DNA from: Eucalyptus grandis | Lineage: Eukaryota > Streptophyta > Magnoliopsida > Myrtales > Myrtaceae | NCBI RefSeq assembly: GCF_016545825.1 | Contig: NC_052613.1 | Coordinates: 4,216,001-4,280,000, forward strand | Length of the DNA stretch: 64,000 nt | Reading direction: 5' to 3' | Part shown: piece by piece, positions 46,301-59,000 of the stretch | Layout of the letters: each line of letters begins with the position of its first letter | Position numbering within the stretch: the stretch's first letter is position 1 | Program-made: the position numbers and the translations under genes | Notes under the pieces: generated by a model | What the model was told of the DNA's origin: nothing | Database searches by the model: none | What the model saw: only the letters and a program-made list of their open reading frames with translations

Positions 46301-49300
46301 TGATGAACATATCCACTTAGATATCTTCAACTATCAACCAGTTCCTCCCTGCATTGTTGCAATGCCTAAGGATGTCTCACCAATCCTTTGCCTTTCCCCG
46401 TTTCCCTAGCACAGTCAGGGGTATTGACGTGTAACAATCTATTGGAAAGATGAGAAGGCTGACCAATTGGTTTAGATCATTTTCTTTAGATTGGCGCTTG
46501 GTTCAAATTAAAATTACTTCTCTTTTTACAACGAGAAAGACCACCAACGTAAGTAAACCCCAGGCCAATATAATATCCCACCAATCTCATTTAATGGACC
46601 AGGTAAGACGAGAGCCAAAGCATGGGTAGTTGGCCCAAACATGAATTTAGAATCCGTTTCATGTGCCTAATCCAAACTCTTGTTTGTTCATTCACCACTC
46701 AGCCAGCCCCAGGGGGTTAGAAGAAAATTACCTTTACTAATGCATTCTTGCTAATTATGTCGGTAGATGATTGGCTAAGGATGAAACTTTTTATTTTCTT
46801 GTTTTTATCTTCTTTATGGTACATCTTGATCATATAAAGCAGGACGAAACTTATGAGACATCATATCATGAACAGATAGGAATGATAAAATGTCTGGAGA
46901 ATATTTGATGTACAGCTTGTTGCCTTTCTTGATCATCAGCTGTTGATATCGTGTCTATTTCTTACTAGTGCAGACAGATGTTCTGAAGGCAACCCTTGCA
47001 ACAGATGCTGTCATAGGGACAACGGTGCGGTTTGCTTTTGCACTATCGGAGTGACATTTGCATAGCTTTTGTCATAATATTAGTGAATTAAGTGCTTTAA
47101 TAATTTGAGTAGCAGTGATAACTCTTTTATTACTTGAAATATTAGTAATTTTCTGGCCCTACAATTACATCTACAGGGGAGTGTTCATACACCAGGGAGT
47201 GGATATGTACTGCTGCATCATGTTATGGGTGAAACGGATGGTGCTCAGGGGATTTGGTCGTATGTATTTCTATTTCCGAGCATTTCCTCAATATTCATGA
47301 GTAATTGTAAGGTGTCAATAATCACAACAGTCTTCTATTAAGATATTGCATGGAATACATAGACATTGTGGAGAACGGTGAGCCTGTTATTTGTAAAAGG
47401 AGCGCTAGGTAAATAAAATCTACCTTTGACAGCCTTTCCATTTTGATTGGCATCAACATTCTGTAATGGAAGGAAGCTTCATTGTGTTGAGTAAGAACAT
47501 GAAAATACTACAAATTCATTTGCCTGATTTTGTGAATGAAGTCAATATGAAAGGCTTCTAGAATTCTCAAATACTAAACCATTGATTAGGTTGTTAGTAT
47601 CAGAGACCACTGGCAAGCTCCCATTCTGCAAAAACATGGCAGTAATATGTAGTATCTCCTCTACTCATGCTTGAAAGTTTAGTCCAATGAGCAAACACTT
47701 CATAGGCGTCTCCTGACATGCCACTCTTCCAGCTTAGCTATGAGGCAGATTCTACTTTGTAGCATTTTATGACATGTAGTATGTTTCTGGACATACAGAG
47801 TTATTAGTTGAATTCTCATTCTTGATTGTTTTTATCCATGCTATGGATATGGTTTGATGTGTATGTACTTTAAACTGACCCACATGGCCTACATTGGAAC
47901 TTAGAAGGGCCTGTTAGAGTGTCATAAAATTGGTCTGATTTTAAAGTAACTTACAAAATCTTAAGCTTTCTTAGAGATATGCTTGGGTAATCATGTTTGT
48001 AGGTATGTGGAAGGCGGGATGGGTGCGGTGTCCTCTGCTATTGGTAATGCTGCAAGGGAAGCTGGTGCTCAAATCGTGACAAATGCAGAGGTATTGTTTA
48101 TTAGAAAATCTGGGTCTTATAATGCCTTTCTCGGTCATCATTTATCTCGATGATTTCAGAACCAGAGATGATGTCACTTTTATCCGATGCCCTACCTAGC
48201 ATTGTGAGATGTGCTCTGAATTTCGATGAGTTTGGCTGTTTTCCTGATTTTAAATTACCTTCCTAGAGTAATACATAGAAAACAAGTGATTGAATTGAAG
48301 ATAGTGCATGAACCCCTTTTTTGTTTCATTGGCTTTGGGATCATTGTGGTCTCATTAAAAAAGGGCAACCTGGTCCATGAGACTCACTGCACTGTGGGCA
48401 TCTGGGGACGGGTTAATGTACACAGCCTCACCCTTGATTTCCAATAAAAAGTTCCATAGTCTGAACCTATACCTTGGGCAACAGCAAATCTTACTCTGAT
48501 TGTGTTCTGTAATTGAATTCAGATAGAGATTCTTTATGCAAACGATATGTGAAGACAAGACAGGACTTGGATATCTCATGTCAATTATAGAGGCATATTT
48601 TTGGAGGCATCTCCTCTAACACTCAGTGGGATTTCTTTTGGAAATTGTCTAATTGACTTGCCCACCTTGGATTGCATTTGTCGTGGTTAGACATCATCTT
48701 GCCAACATTTTTCTACCATTTTGGTCTTTACTACTTGTTTCATTGATTAAGAGCAATGGGGTTTCTTGATAAATAGCAGGTAGGTGGTCTGTCTTCGGAG
48801 ATGGGTTCCGTCCATAATTTTGCCTGTTGCACCAGTAGTCTGTTTCGAGCTCCTTGTAATCCTTATATTTGTGAATACTTCTCCTTGTGTTGGACTTCCT
48901 TCATTCTGTCTGTCATAAGTTTCTGGGTTACGTTGTTTAGGTTTCTCGGCTGATGGTTGATGAGTATGGCAGAGCAAAGGGAGTAAGTTTCAAAACATGA
49001 ATTCCCTCAGCAAATGAAGTATAGAGATTCTTCAAAGAATTAGTCTAACATTGCATAGGTACCTATAATCAGGTGCTGCTGGCTGATGGTTCGGAGGTGC
49101 ACTCTTCTATTGTTTTATCAAATGCAACTCCTTATAGGACCTTCGTGGTAATGTACCTCTTTATACTGATAAAAGTTGTGGACCAGTGGCGGATGACACT
49201 CGGCCTTTAATCTTTTAAATCGTGCCATATGAATCAATGTTCTCAAGTTTCTGTTGCATGAAGTTTGCCTCTAATGGATTTGGTCTAATTCAGGAATTAG

Positions 49301-52300
49301 TACCTGAAGATGTTCTTCCTGATGAATTTCTCCGGTCTGTCAAATATGCTGATTACAACTCTGTAAGATCCATCATAGCTTCAAATTTCTTTACCTAGTG
49401 TCAGTTTTCTACAGGGGCACATACAAACATTGTTCTTGTTTGTCCATTAGGTCACTAGGTCCTAGAGGAAACCCAGTTATTTCCAATATATCTGGAGTTA
49501 CAGTCGGATAACTCTTCTTGACAGCATTAACAATTTTATGAGTACTGTCTATGTTGCTTATTGTAAACCATCCATTTGCTTCTTTACAGTGTCTCTGTAG
49601 CTTAATGACAGGAATATGCTTGTGTTTCCTATAAACGTGAATGATATAAATATTAAGTTCTGCATTAATGTAATTGATGAGTTGATAAGTTTCATACGAG
49701 AACCTAGTGTGGAATTTGTCCATTGTGCAGCAGATGCTTAAGTGAATTGCAAAAAGCGAAGCTTGCGAGCCTTAATTTCCTGCATCATCATGACTTTTTC
49801 GACTGACGGTCATGAACTGCACATCCTTTGTTGGGTGAAACTTACCCCTTTTTGTGATGTCTAATATAATTAAACAGGGAACCACAAAAATAAATCTTGC
49901 TGTTGACAGATTGCCTTCCTTTCAATCATGCAAGTTAAGTTATCCTCATGCGGGTCCTCAGCATAGGGGAACCATTCATATTGGTTCGGAGAGGTATATT
50001 CTCACTCAATTGTGTATTATTTAATGATGGTCATCGTTATTTTGTCATCTCTAGGTAGTGATTTACCTCAAACTGATTCAAGGTTGACCAGTTCTTTAGC
50101 AGCAGGAAGCAAGCAAGAGTTTAGCTTAAATTGCTGAATTAAACCTATGATGGTGGTTGTAGCTTGAAATTTTATGATGAAGTTGTTTCAACATGTATCG
50201 CAGAGAAAAGAGTTGCCTTTTACATTGATATTTTTGTGGCTTGTTTGCTTTTTTGCAATCGATTATGCATCCCTTTCTATTTGTTGATTTATCCAGAAAG
50301 AAAGAGGAAGGGTTCTTGCTTAGCAATCACTGGATAATTGATTCATCATATAAGACAATTGGTTACAGATGCAATGAACAAACTCTATACTGCCTTAAAC
50401 TTCTTTTCATGAGCATTTTCTGAACATCATCTCTTGTTGGATATTTCTGATTCCAACTTTTATGTTGAAGTATGGAAGAAATTGACTCAGCATGTCAAGA
50501 TGCTGTCAATGGAGTCCCATCACGCAGACCAGTTATTGAGATGACCATACCTTCTGTTCTGGACAAGACTATAGCACCTCCTGGTACAACTTCCTTTATA
50601 GATTTATGTTCCCACATTGATGTTCAAAGAAGGAATTGTCATTTGATCTTTTCAAATCCATGTTCCCACAATGACGGGCACCGAGGAATCATTGTTCGAT
50701 CTTTTTAGAACTTTGAATAAAGAAAGCTTGGACCATGTCTGTATTGGTGCTACAACTCATAAATCAACTTTATCTTTCTCATTTTGCCCTTAACATGACA
50801 GTAATTATGGAAGACCTACAAAATGAAGGTTCAGCTCTGGGTAGATGCACTTTATTAGTGATCTATTGAATTTGATGCACTTGAAGTGTCTTTCAGTGAA
50901 AATAAACGTGCTTTATTGTAATCTACAATATATCATCTGAATATGCCTGATTGCATGTAGAGCTTGTAGCTTCATTCCCTGATACTACTTTAGAATGCCA
51001 TCAGCTACATCTCAAGAAAATGTGGCTGAACTCTTGCCAAATTTCATTTATAACTGATCATGTAGTAAATCATTTGGGTGGTTTTATGTATGTTTGACAA
51101 ACTTGGAGTGATGCTCTTTATTGCTTTCCTTTTCTTGGATAAGCTTCCTTTTGCATTCTCTTACTTGTCTAGCCCGACCAATATTTTCCATTGGCATATC
51201 CAACCCCTGATTAACCAGGATTTGTGTTAAAGCTCTAAATGCTTGCTATGGATTGAGCTTTACTTAACTGGGTTAATACCATTAAAAATCTCAAACTGGT
51301 ACCTGAATGGCACATGATTACATACTTGTATCCTAACCCAAATTTATGTACTGTTACATGTCAACACACGTGGATTTTCCACATTGAAAAGTCTATCATT
51401 CTCCACATCAGATCCATCTTGCAGTCATCTGCCATGTGTGTTGACATGTATGAAAGGTTATGGAAGGTAGATTTGGGAAAGGTTACCAACAAAGATTGTT
51501 TTTGGGTAAATGTATCATGCGCTACCAATTTGGGTAGATGAATATTAGTTTAGGGTATCATGGGATACCAATTTGGAATTGTAACGGTATTATTAGCCAT
51601 TACTTAATTTGCATTCTTGGAAACTTTTGCACCATTCAGCTTCTTCATGTAATGAGAATGTTCTGTCTTCATAGGTAAGCATGTGATCAACTTATTTATC
51701 CAATACACGCCCTATAAACCATCAGATGGCAGCTGGATGGATCCTGTTTACAGGGTGAGTTACATTTTGGATGCATTAGTATTTCACTTTTAGGCTTCAT
51801 TTTTCTGCTTCTTGGAGTTTATGTTGAGAGACCACATATCTCTTGCTAATTTCCTCTGGCTATATGTTGTTCAATGTCATTATTTTATCTAATTCTTTGT
51901 TTGCAGAAATCCTTTGCAGACAGATGTTTTTCTTTGATTGATGAGTATTGCCCTGGTTTCAGCTCATCAGTCATTGATTATGATATGCTCACACCTCCTG
52001 ATCTTGAAAGAGAAATTGGTCTGACAGGTACTCACATCTGTAGTACCTATGAATATGACTATAAAAGGATTTACACTATGACTACTACTATGTCAATAAG
52101 ATAGGGAAGAAGTGGCATTATTCTGTTTCTTGTCAAAGTCACCATACATATTGACAATTGAGAATATCCCTTCTTGTTGCTGCCAAATCAAGAAATTACG
52201 GCACGTCATTGCTATGAGTTCTTTTGCAAGTAATGCAATTTTATAGCCTGTTCTCCTTTCATCTCAGTCAAAGCATACAGTGAGGCCCGGCTCAGATAGT

Positions 52301-53063
52301 GAGGTTCACGTGTTTCTGTTACCTGTTACTCTTTCCTCTTTCCTTTTCGGCCATTGATCATAGTTGTGTTCACTGGCTCTGCCCCCCTCTGCCTTATATG
52401 GTCAATTGGATCTTGTTTTGATCTGTAAAGAAATAATCCAATCATTTTAAAATGTCGTTACCAAACAAATAAAGTGCAATTCAATCAAATCAACAAATAG
52501 ACCTTGCACAATTTGTTATAACTGGTTCGAGACCTTGTCATACATAGACAATCCTTCTAATTGTGTGTTTGTCCACTCCTATTTAAGCTTCTGATTTGCC
52601 TTTTGACAAAATCAATTATGAAAGTTGGCACACCTTCCTTTACCTTGAATATTAGAGGTTGATCTTTTAGATGAACAAGATGTATAGGCAATGACTGCAA
52701 CTAGTGATTAACCTCTGGGAGCATTGTTGATTTTATTCTGCTGGGTCTTTTGACAGGAGGGAATATTTTTCACGGTGCCATGGGTTTGGATTCTCTCTTC
52801 CTCATGCGGCCAGTAAAAGGATGGTAATTTTCGAGCCCAAGAATGAGTCCTGTTCCTCTCTTTCGTTGTACAATAAAGTCTCTACTACATTCAATAGTGG
52901 TCATTCCCCCCCCCCGGGTCAATGCAGGTCAAACTATAGGACACCAGTTCAAGGGCTGTACCTGTGTGGAAGCGGCGCACACCCCGGAGGCGGCGTGATG
53001 GGTGCACCTGGACGCAATGCTGCCCAGGTAGTTCTTCAAGATGTCAAGAGATCTTCCATTTAA
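43335..53063 (+). CDS. PYROXD2: PYROXD2-like FAD oxidoreductase, tandem copy B (intact)
   Basis: Full-length member of the PYROXD2/phytoene-desaturase-like FAD oxidoreductase family; the precise reaction in plants is not known to me. Sixteen exons give 1710 nt, 569 residues: 43335-43603, 43714-43875, 45672-45851, 45995-46052, 46974-47024, 47177-47259, 48003-48090, 48941-48982, 49073-49147, 49294-49362, 49878-49993, 50471-50583, 51675-51754, 51907-52027, 52757-52823, 52928-53063. All junctions are GT-AG with consistent phase. The start [12 protein letters not shown] is Arg-rich and lacks acidic residues early on, fitting a mitochondrial presequence. The Rossmann FAD motif [19 protein letters not shown] begins about residue 28. 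The C-terminal FAD-binding block [18 protein letters not shown] is complete. The 89 bp before the ATG are GC-rich, a likely native leader. This copy is probably the functional one. Confidence 0.94.
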
Positions 53064-54683
53064 GTTGAGACCATCAGTTGTAGTTTTTTCTTGGTGGGAG
53101 TGGTCTTGTCTTTTTTATGATTTTCAAAGTCCTCCCCCGATGGATGCAATCAATCATTAAAAAATTTCTTCTACTTTATATTTCTACGGCCTTGATGAAA
53201 TCAGCTAAACTTTGAGAAAATGTACAATAATTATTTGTCTGATATATGTAACTTATGTTTTAAAATCGAAAATGTCATGTCAGATAAATCTACATGAACA
53301 AATATGAAAGGGTGACACCTAAATGACTAGAAATGCTTTGTTCTCATTACGAGCAAAGACTTTTCTTGCATTCTCGTTGAAAAACGCCAACAAGTTAGAT
53401 GTGGAGTCATCGATCTTGAAAGGTCATGCTTAGTTGGTGCGCAATTGGTAAACCATGGATGGATTATTCTACAAGGAAGACGATAAATTTGTGTGTTAGC
53501 CTTTATGTTTGTTAGCTCTTAATTGCTTTCAGCAGCTTATGTTGACAATCGGTAAGGTTTTCGCAATTGTTTGACGTTGTTAAAAAAAAATTGACTTAAT
53601 TGCTTTCCTTGAATTTGGCGACTCTTCCCTAAATCAATTGATTTATATTCTTTGATAGCTAACATCAAGATTATGCTTACACTATAAATTGAACTCATGA
53701 TCTCATGAAAGGGAGATAACTCATTTACTTTTAGATTCACCACCCCGGTGGTTTTCTAATATCAAATAGGCGGCTTAAGTAAACTGTGTTTCGAAGGCTT
53801 TTAACGAGAAGACGTGTTATTATATTCGAAAATGTGGCCCAAAAAGGAAACGGAATATCGGGACAGTGAACTTGAGAAGCCCTCGGAGCAATGTGCGGCA
53901 TCAAGATAAGCTAGAAGCTAAGCACCAAGCACACGCTTTAAAGTTCTCACAAGCCTGCCAATACCAATCAACAGCGACGAAATGTCTTCTCGAGCTGATG
54001 CCGGCGATGTTGTTGACCCTCGACAAGAAGGAAGAACATGACGACGAAGAAAAATAATAAGACAACTGGAGGATCACCCCCTCCAATCGATTGACGCCAC
54101 CCTTCGCAGGGCCTCTCCTTCCAGCTGCGGTGGCTTGTTCAAAGGGAGCTGAGAGGAGGGAGGAGACGGTGTCCGCGATGGCTCATCTGAAGAAATGATT
54201 TGGCATTGCCATGGAATGAGTCAGATCTGTTCCCCTTCGGTTTAGGATGTTCATTGCTGCCTTTCTAACTTCACATCAAACTTTGAGAAAAGCTAGCTTG
54301 AAAGGATAAACGGAGCGGACCACTTCCTCTAGATTACCGCACGTCGCGTCTCTTGGGAACTTACGAACCCGAATCGTGGACGTGATGTTGGGTTGTCGTT
54401 AATGATGTTTTCTTTACAACCAAAGCAGACTCCGAATCAATCAATCACAAGGAAACAACCTCAAACCCCTTCAGAATTCCAAACCCCAACCCACCCCCCG
54501 GGGCGCGGGGGGGCCGAGGGAAACGGTGGGAGCGAAAGAGACAAGAATCCAGGTGAGACCGCGAAGCGCAAAAAGCCAAAAGACCGAAATCGGAAGATGA
54601 TACTGATGATGAGGATGCGTCGTATGGGACTGCCCCGGGGCTTGGCTCTTGGGACTTTTTGCTGCCTTTTGGCCACCCTTCGC
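53064..54683. other. Spacer between PYROXD2-B and the MYB-CC regulatory region
   Basis: The part at 53064-53405 is the duplicated 3' flank. From 53406 to 54683 I see no conserved protein; short open frames around 53866 and 54393 have no recognisable domain. GC content rises after 54400. Confidence 0.5.
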
Positions 54684-54753
54684 CACGTGACTCCCCCGCG
54701 AATATTCCACTTCCCTCGTCTGCCGGCGAATATTCCACGCTGTCATCCACGTG
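54684..54753 (+). promoter_or_regulatory. Symmetric G-box / P1BS / P1BS / G-box array
   Basis: CACGTG at 54684-54689, gaatattc at 54700-54707, gaatattc at 54728-54735, CACGTG at 54748-54753. GNATATNC is the P1BS element bound by PHR1-type MYB-CC factors; CACGTG is the bHLH/bZIP G-box. The two P1BS sites share the context GCGAATATTCCAC in direct orientation, 28 bp apart. The array lies about 1.3 kb before the ATG of a MYB-CC gene. Function is inferred from sequence only. Confidence 0.55.
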
Positions 54754-54845
54754 CCCATCTCCCGTCTTTCGATCGTCCAAGCATCCCGCATCCGACGGTC
54801 CACCAGAATTCACAGGTTCATTCCACCTAGCCATAGTACAGCAAT

Positions 54846-54863
54846 CTCTCTCTCTCTCTCTCA
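54846..54863 (+). repeat. Short (CT)n tract
   Basis: About 18 bases of CT dinucleotide, the first of four such tracts upstream of the MYB-CC gene. Confidence 0.75.
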
Positions 54864-55080
54864 CAGAGTATTGCTATTATTATTTGTCATTATTACTTTA
54901 TTTTACCCTTTTGTTCTTGTTTACAGTTTCCCACTGAGGGGGGTAGGGCGGTATCATGTTGTTGCCTCAGATTCGTCGCCGAGGTTTCCTCTGCATGTTC
55001 TTGGTCGTGTTTCTATGTTCCTTCCTTCTTTATTAACCCACACCTTTTTTGTTTTGATTTATATGGGCTTTCGGTGAAAC

Positions 55081-55316
55081 AACAAATAATTGCTTTTCTG
55101 CATGTCATTATCACGATTAGCGGGCGGGTTGAACTCAGAAAGCTTCTCTCTCTCTCTCTCTCTCTCTTCACTCTGCTGTCCGCACAAAATTTTAACAACA
55201 AATAATTGATTTTCTGCATGTCATTATCACGATTAGCGGCCGGGCTGAACTCAAAAAGCTTCTCTCTCTCTCTCTCTCTCTCTCTCTTCACTGTGCTGTC
55301 CGCACAAAACTTTTCC
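55081..55316 (+). repeat. 116-bp tandem duplication containing (CT)n runs, MYB-CC upstream region
   Basis: Unit 1 starts near 55081 (aataattgctttt at 55085) and unit 2 near 55197 (aataattgatttt at 55201). Both contain ctgcatgtcattatcacgat, a CT run and gctgtccgcacaaaa. The units differ by few substitutions and in CT-run length. Confidence 0.9.
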
Positions 55317-55555
55317 TTCATCTCTCTCTTACTGTTCTTAGGTCGTCTCTCGATTCCTCCTCCATTCATCTTTTTCCTTCTCTTTTTTAACCGCAAGTTG
55401 AGTAATTAAGTCCGTAGAGATTCGGTTCCTTTTTCCAGAGGAATTCATCGGTGGTGGTTGACTTCGGATTGTATATCAAAAAGCTGCCGCTTTGAAGAAT
55501 CCACTCTTGCTTTTTAATTAGTTTTAGGTTATTCTTCGACCGTGGTTTTGCTTTT

Positions 55556-55580
55556 CCTCTCTCTCTCTCTCTCTCTCTCT
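55556..55580 (+). repeat. (CT)n tract near the MYB-CC gene
   Basis: A further CT run of about 25 bases between the tandem duplication and the TATA-like box. Confidence 0.85.
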
Positions 55581-55925
55581 CGACCCAGAAGGAATCGCTT
55601 CGTGAACCGATGAGTCCCATTTCGTTAAATTCCTGCTCTTTTTGCTCGGATCAGCTTCCTTCCTTTCGGCTTTTAGGGGTCCTCCTTCTTGTTCTGTGAT
55701 ATCTCCTCCTTTTTGGCCATTCTTTTCTCTCTATATTGCGAGGAAAACACTGCTATCTAAAGGCGGGTGACAAGCAAACAAAAAGGAAAAGGGCAAAGAA
55801 AACAAGTGAACAAAGAAGAGAGAAACTGGGATTTTGAGGGAAAAAAAGAAGTTGGTCCAAGAGAATTTCGAATTTTTGCTTTGGTTTTGGAGAGTTCGAA
55901 GAGTCTCATACAAAGGAGGAGAAGA

Positions 55926-55933
55926 TATATAAA
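55926..55933 (+). promoter_or_regulatory. TATA-like box of the MYB-CC gene
   Basis: TATATAAA, 110 bp before the ATG at 56043. It would place transcription start near 55960 and give an 80-90 base leader. Not tested against transcript data; if the true start is further upstream this would be a leader sequence instead. Confidence 0.5.
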
Positions 55934-56042
55934 GGTTGGTCGGTTGGTTGATTAGCTGGTGGTGGGTGGTGGAGATCCAAGTGAGTTGGGTCATAGTTGG
56001 CGATCGAATAGGTAGCGAGAGACTCCAAGATAGTGTGGAAGA

Positions 56043-59000
56043 ATGTATGGCGGCAGTGGTAGCGGCAGCGGCAGCGAGAGCGGCGGCGGCGGCGGCGGCG
56101 GCGGGGTGGTAATGACGAGGGATCCGAAGCCGAGGCTGCGGTGGACGGCCGACCTGCACGAGCGCTTTGTGGACGCCGTCACCAGACTCGGCGGCCCCGA
56201 CAGTAAGTCCCACTCATCTTCAATCCAATCTTTTGCTTAGTTTTTGTTTTTGGCACATTTTAATTAATTTCGTCGAGTTGGCATGGTTTGTGATTATGTT
56301 GTTTTCTAGTTTTTCGCATACGTATCGCTCATTTGCCAACAAAAGATGTGGAGTGGCATTTGGGGTTTTTAGACTTTGGCATTTTGTATTCAGATAACAT
56401 ACTGGGAAGGACGTGAAATTGGTTTCTAGCATACTACCATGAATTTGTTTGGCATAGTATCACTGATGTGGACGCCGACAGCGTTACATAGCATGACCAA
56501 TGCGAATGTGAACCATTTTTGCAAATTTAATTGGAGTTTTATTTTTATTTTTTGGTTACTATTAAGGGTTGATGACCTCACTAGACGAGGGCTTGCAACC
56601 TTCGCTCAAATCTAGGTGAGAGTTGTGACTCTCGCCAATGAAGAAGGGCTTCACAGCCATTGCCCAATGGTTGGTGGGATCATTAAGCCACCCCGGTCGG
56701 CCCTCAACAACAAAGGGAAAAGGATAAGAATAATTAAATAATGAAAAATTAACAAAATTTGTAAAAATTATGAATGTTAGTGTTGGTCGTGTCATATAAG
56801 ATAATTAATGTACATATTAACATTTTTAGTCAAAATCGGCTGGAATGACTACATCGGCAAATTGTCAAAAAGTTTGATACTAAATCGATACAATTGAAAA
56901 TTTTAAAACTTGATTGATGGTGATGCAAGAGATTTAGGTTTTTTTGGATAATTTTCTCAAAATATTTTAGTACTTAACATTTTGATCTACTCAATAAACA
57001 ACACGATACATAGCCTGTTCATGTTAATTGTTAAACTCCATTTGAAAGCCAAAAAGTTAAATGGCCCGGGATCATGTATCTCTAGTAGGACATAATATTC
57101 AAAGATGGGCATTTGTCTACATAAGTCGGTAAGGAAAATTGAGGTCGCCACCTGCTAGTCGCTATTAGAGAATTATTAGCGCTGGTCATCCCTCTCCATC
57201 CTTTTCTCTGACAAAGACTAAAAGTAAGGATAATCGGTGACGAGGTTTCCCGAGGACTAGTTTGTTTCGGGCCCTGATTTTGTTATAATTAGTAGATTGA
57301 TTAGATGCTTATGTGTCGAAAGTTGAGTGGAGGGTCCATGTATCGTTAGATGGAACTCAGAGTCGAGACCATCCATGTGGCCCACTTGAAATAATTAAAG
57401 TTCACAAAACACAATCACCGAACTAATCCAATCTTGATAATGATCTATATATTATACATTAAATATTTATGGTGACACCAAATAGTATACTTCACCGCTG
57501 AATTTATTGTTCTATCTAAATATAATGATTTAATTAAGGTAATTTATCTAGGATTCTTTTGGGTCTTGTTCATGCTGTTGGATGAGCTCAAGTGACCTCC
57601 TTACCACTGTTTCTGGGATCAGGTGGGCTGGCATGGTCCCGTGGTTGGAATAGATCACTAAAATAACAAGTATCTATTCCAAAAATTATGACTGAATTTT
57701 TTATGTTTACATTGAGTCTTGGCAATCACCTAGATTTAGGGCCAACATAAAGTTATGTGGAATTGGATTTATCTACATCCATGCTGGTTCTATATGTGTG
57801 TGTGTTTGTGTTAAAAGCATGCGTATCCTCCTTAAATCGACACTTGGGATCAAACCCATATGGACCAATGGAAAAACTACCTTTGACAGCATTGTTTAAG
57901 TACCATCTAAGACTGAGAACCTCTTGTGTTTCCCAATTGCCAGAAGCAACTCCCAAGTCAGTGCATAGACTAATGGGCTTGAAGGGCTTGACACTGTACC
58001 ATTTAAAGAGCCATCTTCAGGTAACATTCTAATGTCTCTTATAAGACATCATTTTGTGCACTGATTTATGTTGTTCATTGATTTGGTAACCATAATTATT
58101 TTTATTTAAAAAAAAAAAAAAAAAAAATAAACAAGGATCTAACCTTGTAAAAGCTGAATTCTCTGCAGAAATATAGATTAGGGCAACAAATGCGGAGGCA
58201 AAATAGCGATGACACAACTAAACAAAGTGATGGTGAGTTCCTAATTTATAATATTTTCTTGGACTAGATCAAATGTAACCTATCATTTCAAATTAATACA
58301 TGTTAATTAATAAATAATTAGGAAATTTGGTTGGTGTCTATTCTTGCCTCTGCAGTTAATTATTTCCGGCAGTGACCTCATTTCATTGACCAATTTTTGT
58401 TTAAAATAATTTAGGATTTCCTTATGTTCAATTTAGTCCATCCAGAATGGCCGGCAGTTCATCGCAAGCTGGTCACTTACAACCGGGGTATGTCCTTTAT
58501 TTTAACTCTTTCACAACAAAAATCAAAGTGGAGATTCATAATCTCTCAAATTGCTTTTGGTTAATTTTCTACATAATTATCTAAATCTTAGAGCTAATAG
58601 TTCATGCATTACAGCGGAGAAATCCCGATTGAGGAGACACTGAAGTGTCAAATAGAAGTTCAAAAGAGACTTCAAGAGCAACTTGAGGTATGAATATGTA
58701 TTTTTTTAGCTAGTTTAATTATTTCAACAAATATGCATAAAATTTGATTGAAGTATATTAGAAAAACACCAACGTGGCAACCATACCGTCGATTAAAACT
58801 CGCATCTCGATTAATATAATGAGATCTTCGATCTCGAAGTCACCGCAAGCTGTATCAATTAGAGGTGTATCCAAAGAAAATCTTCACCTAAGGTAGTAAC
58901 CAATCAAGAGAATGTAAGTTGTTTATGAATGTGTAGGGGATTCAAAAGCCTTGGAAAGAGACAAATCATTACGTGCTAATAATCACTCAAATCCAAAACA

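Larger units (their letters stand above)
39487..53405 (+). repeat. Segmental duplication, copy B (ARL2 pseudogene to PYROXD2-B 3' flank)
   Basis: Partner of 23166-38135 in the same orientation. It lacks the 24238-28185 segment of copy A. It has gained a MITE at 41040-41392 with flanking sequence, and an 867-bp element at 42249-43115 that is absent from copy A. Confidence 0.88.

Noticed and set aside
54393..54864. Overlapping 145- and 139-codon frames on opposite strands
   Set aside because: No family similarity, low-complexity composition, and the region reads better as promoter DNA of the MYB-CC gene.
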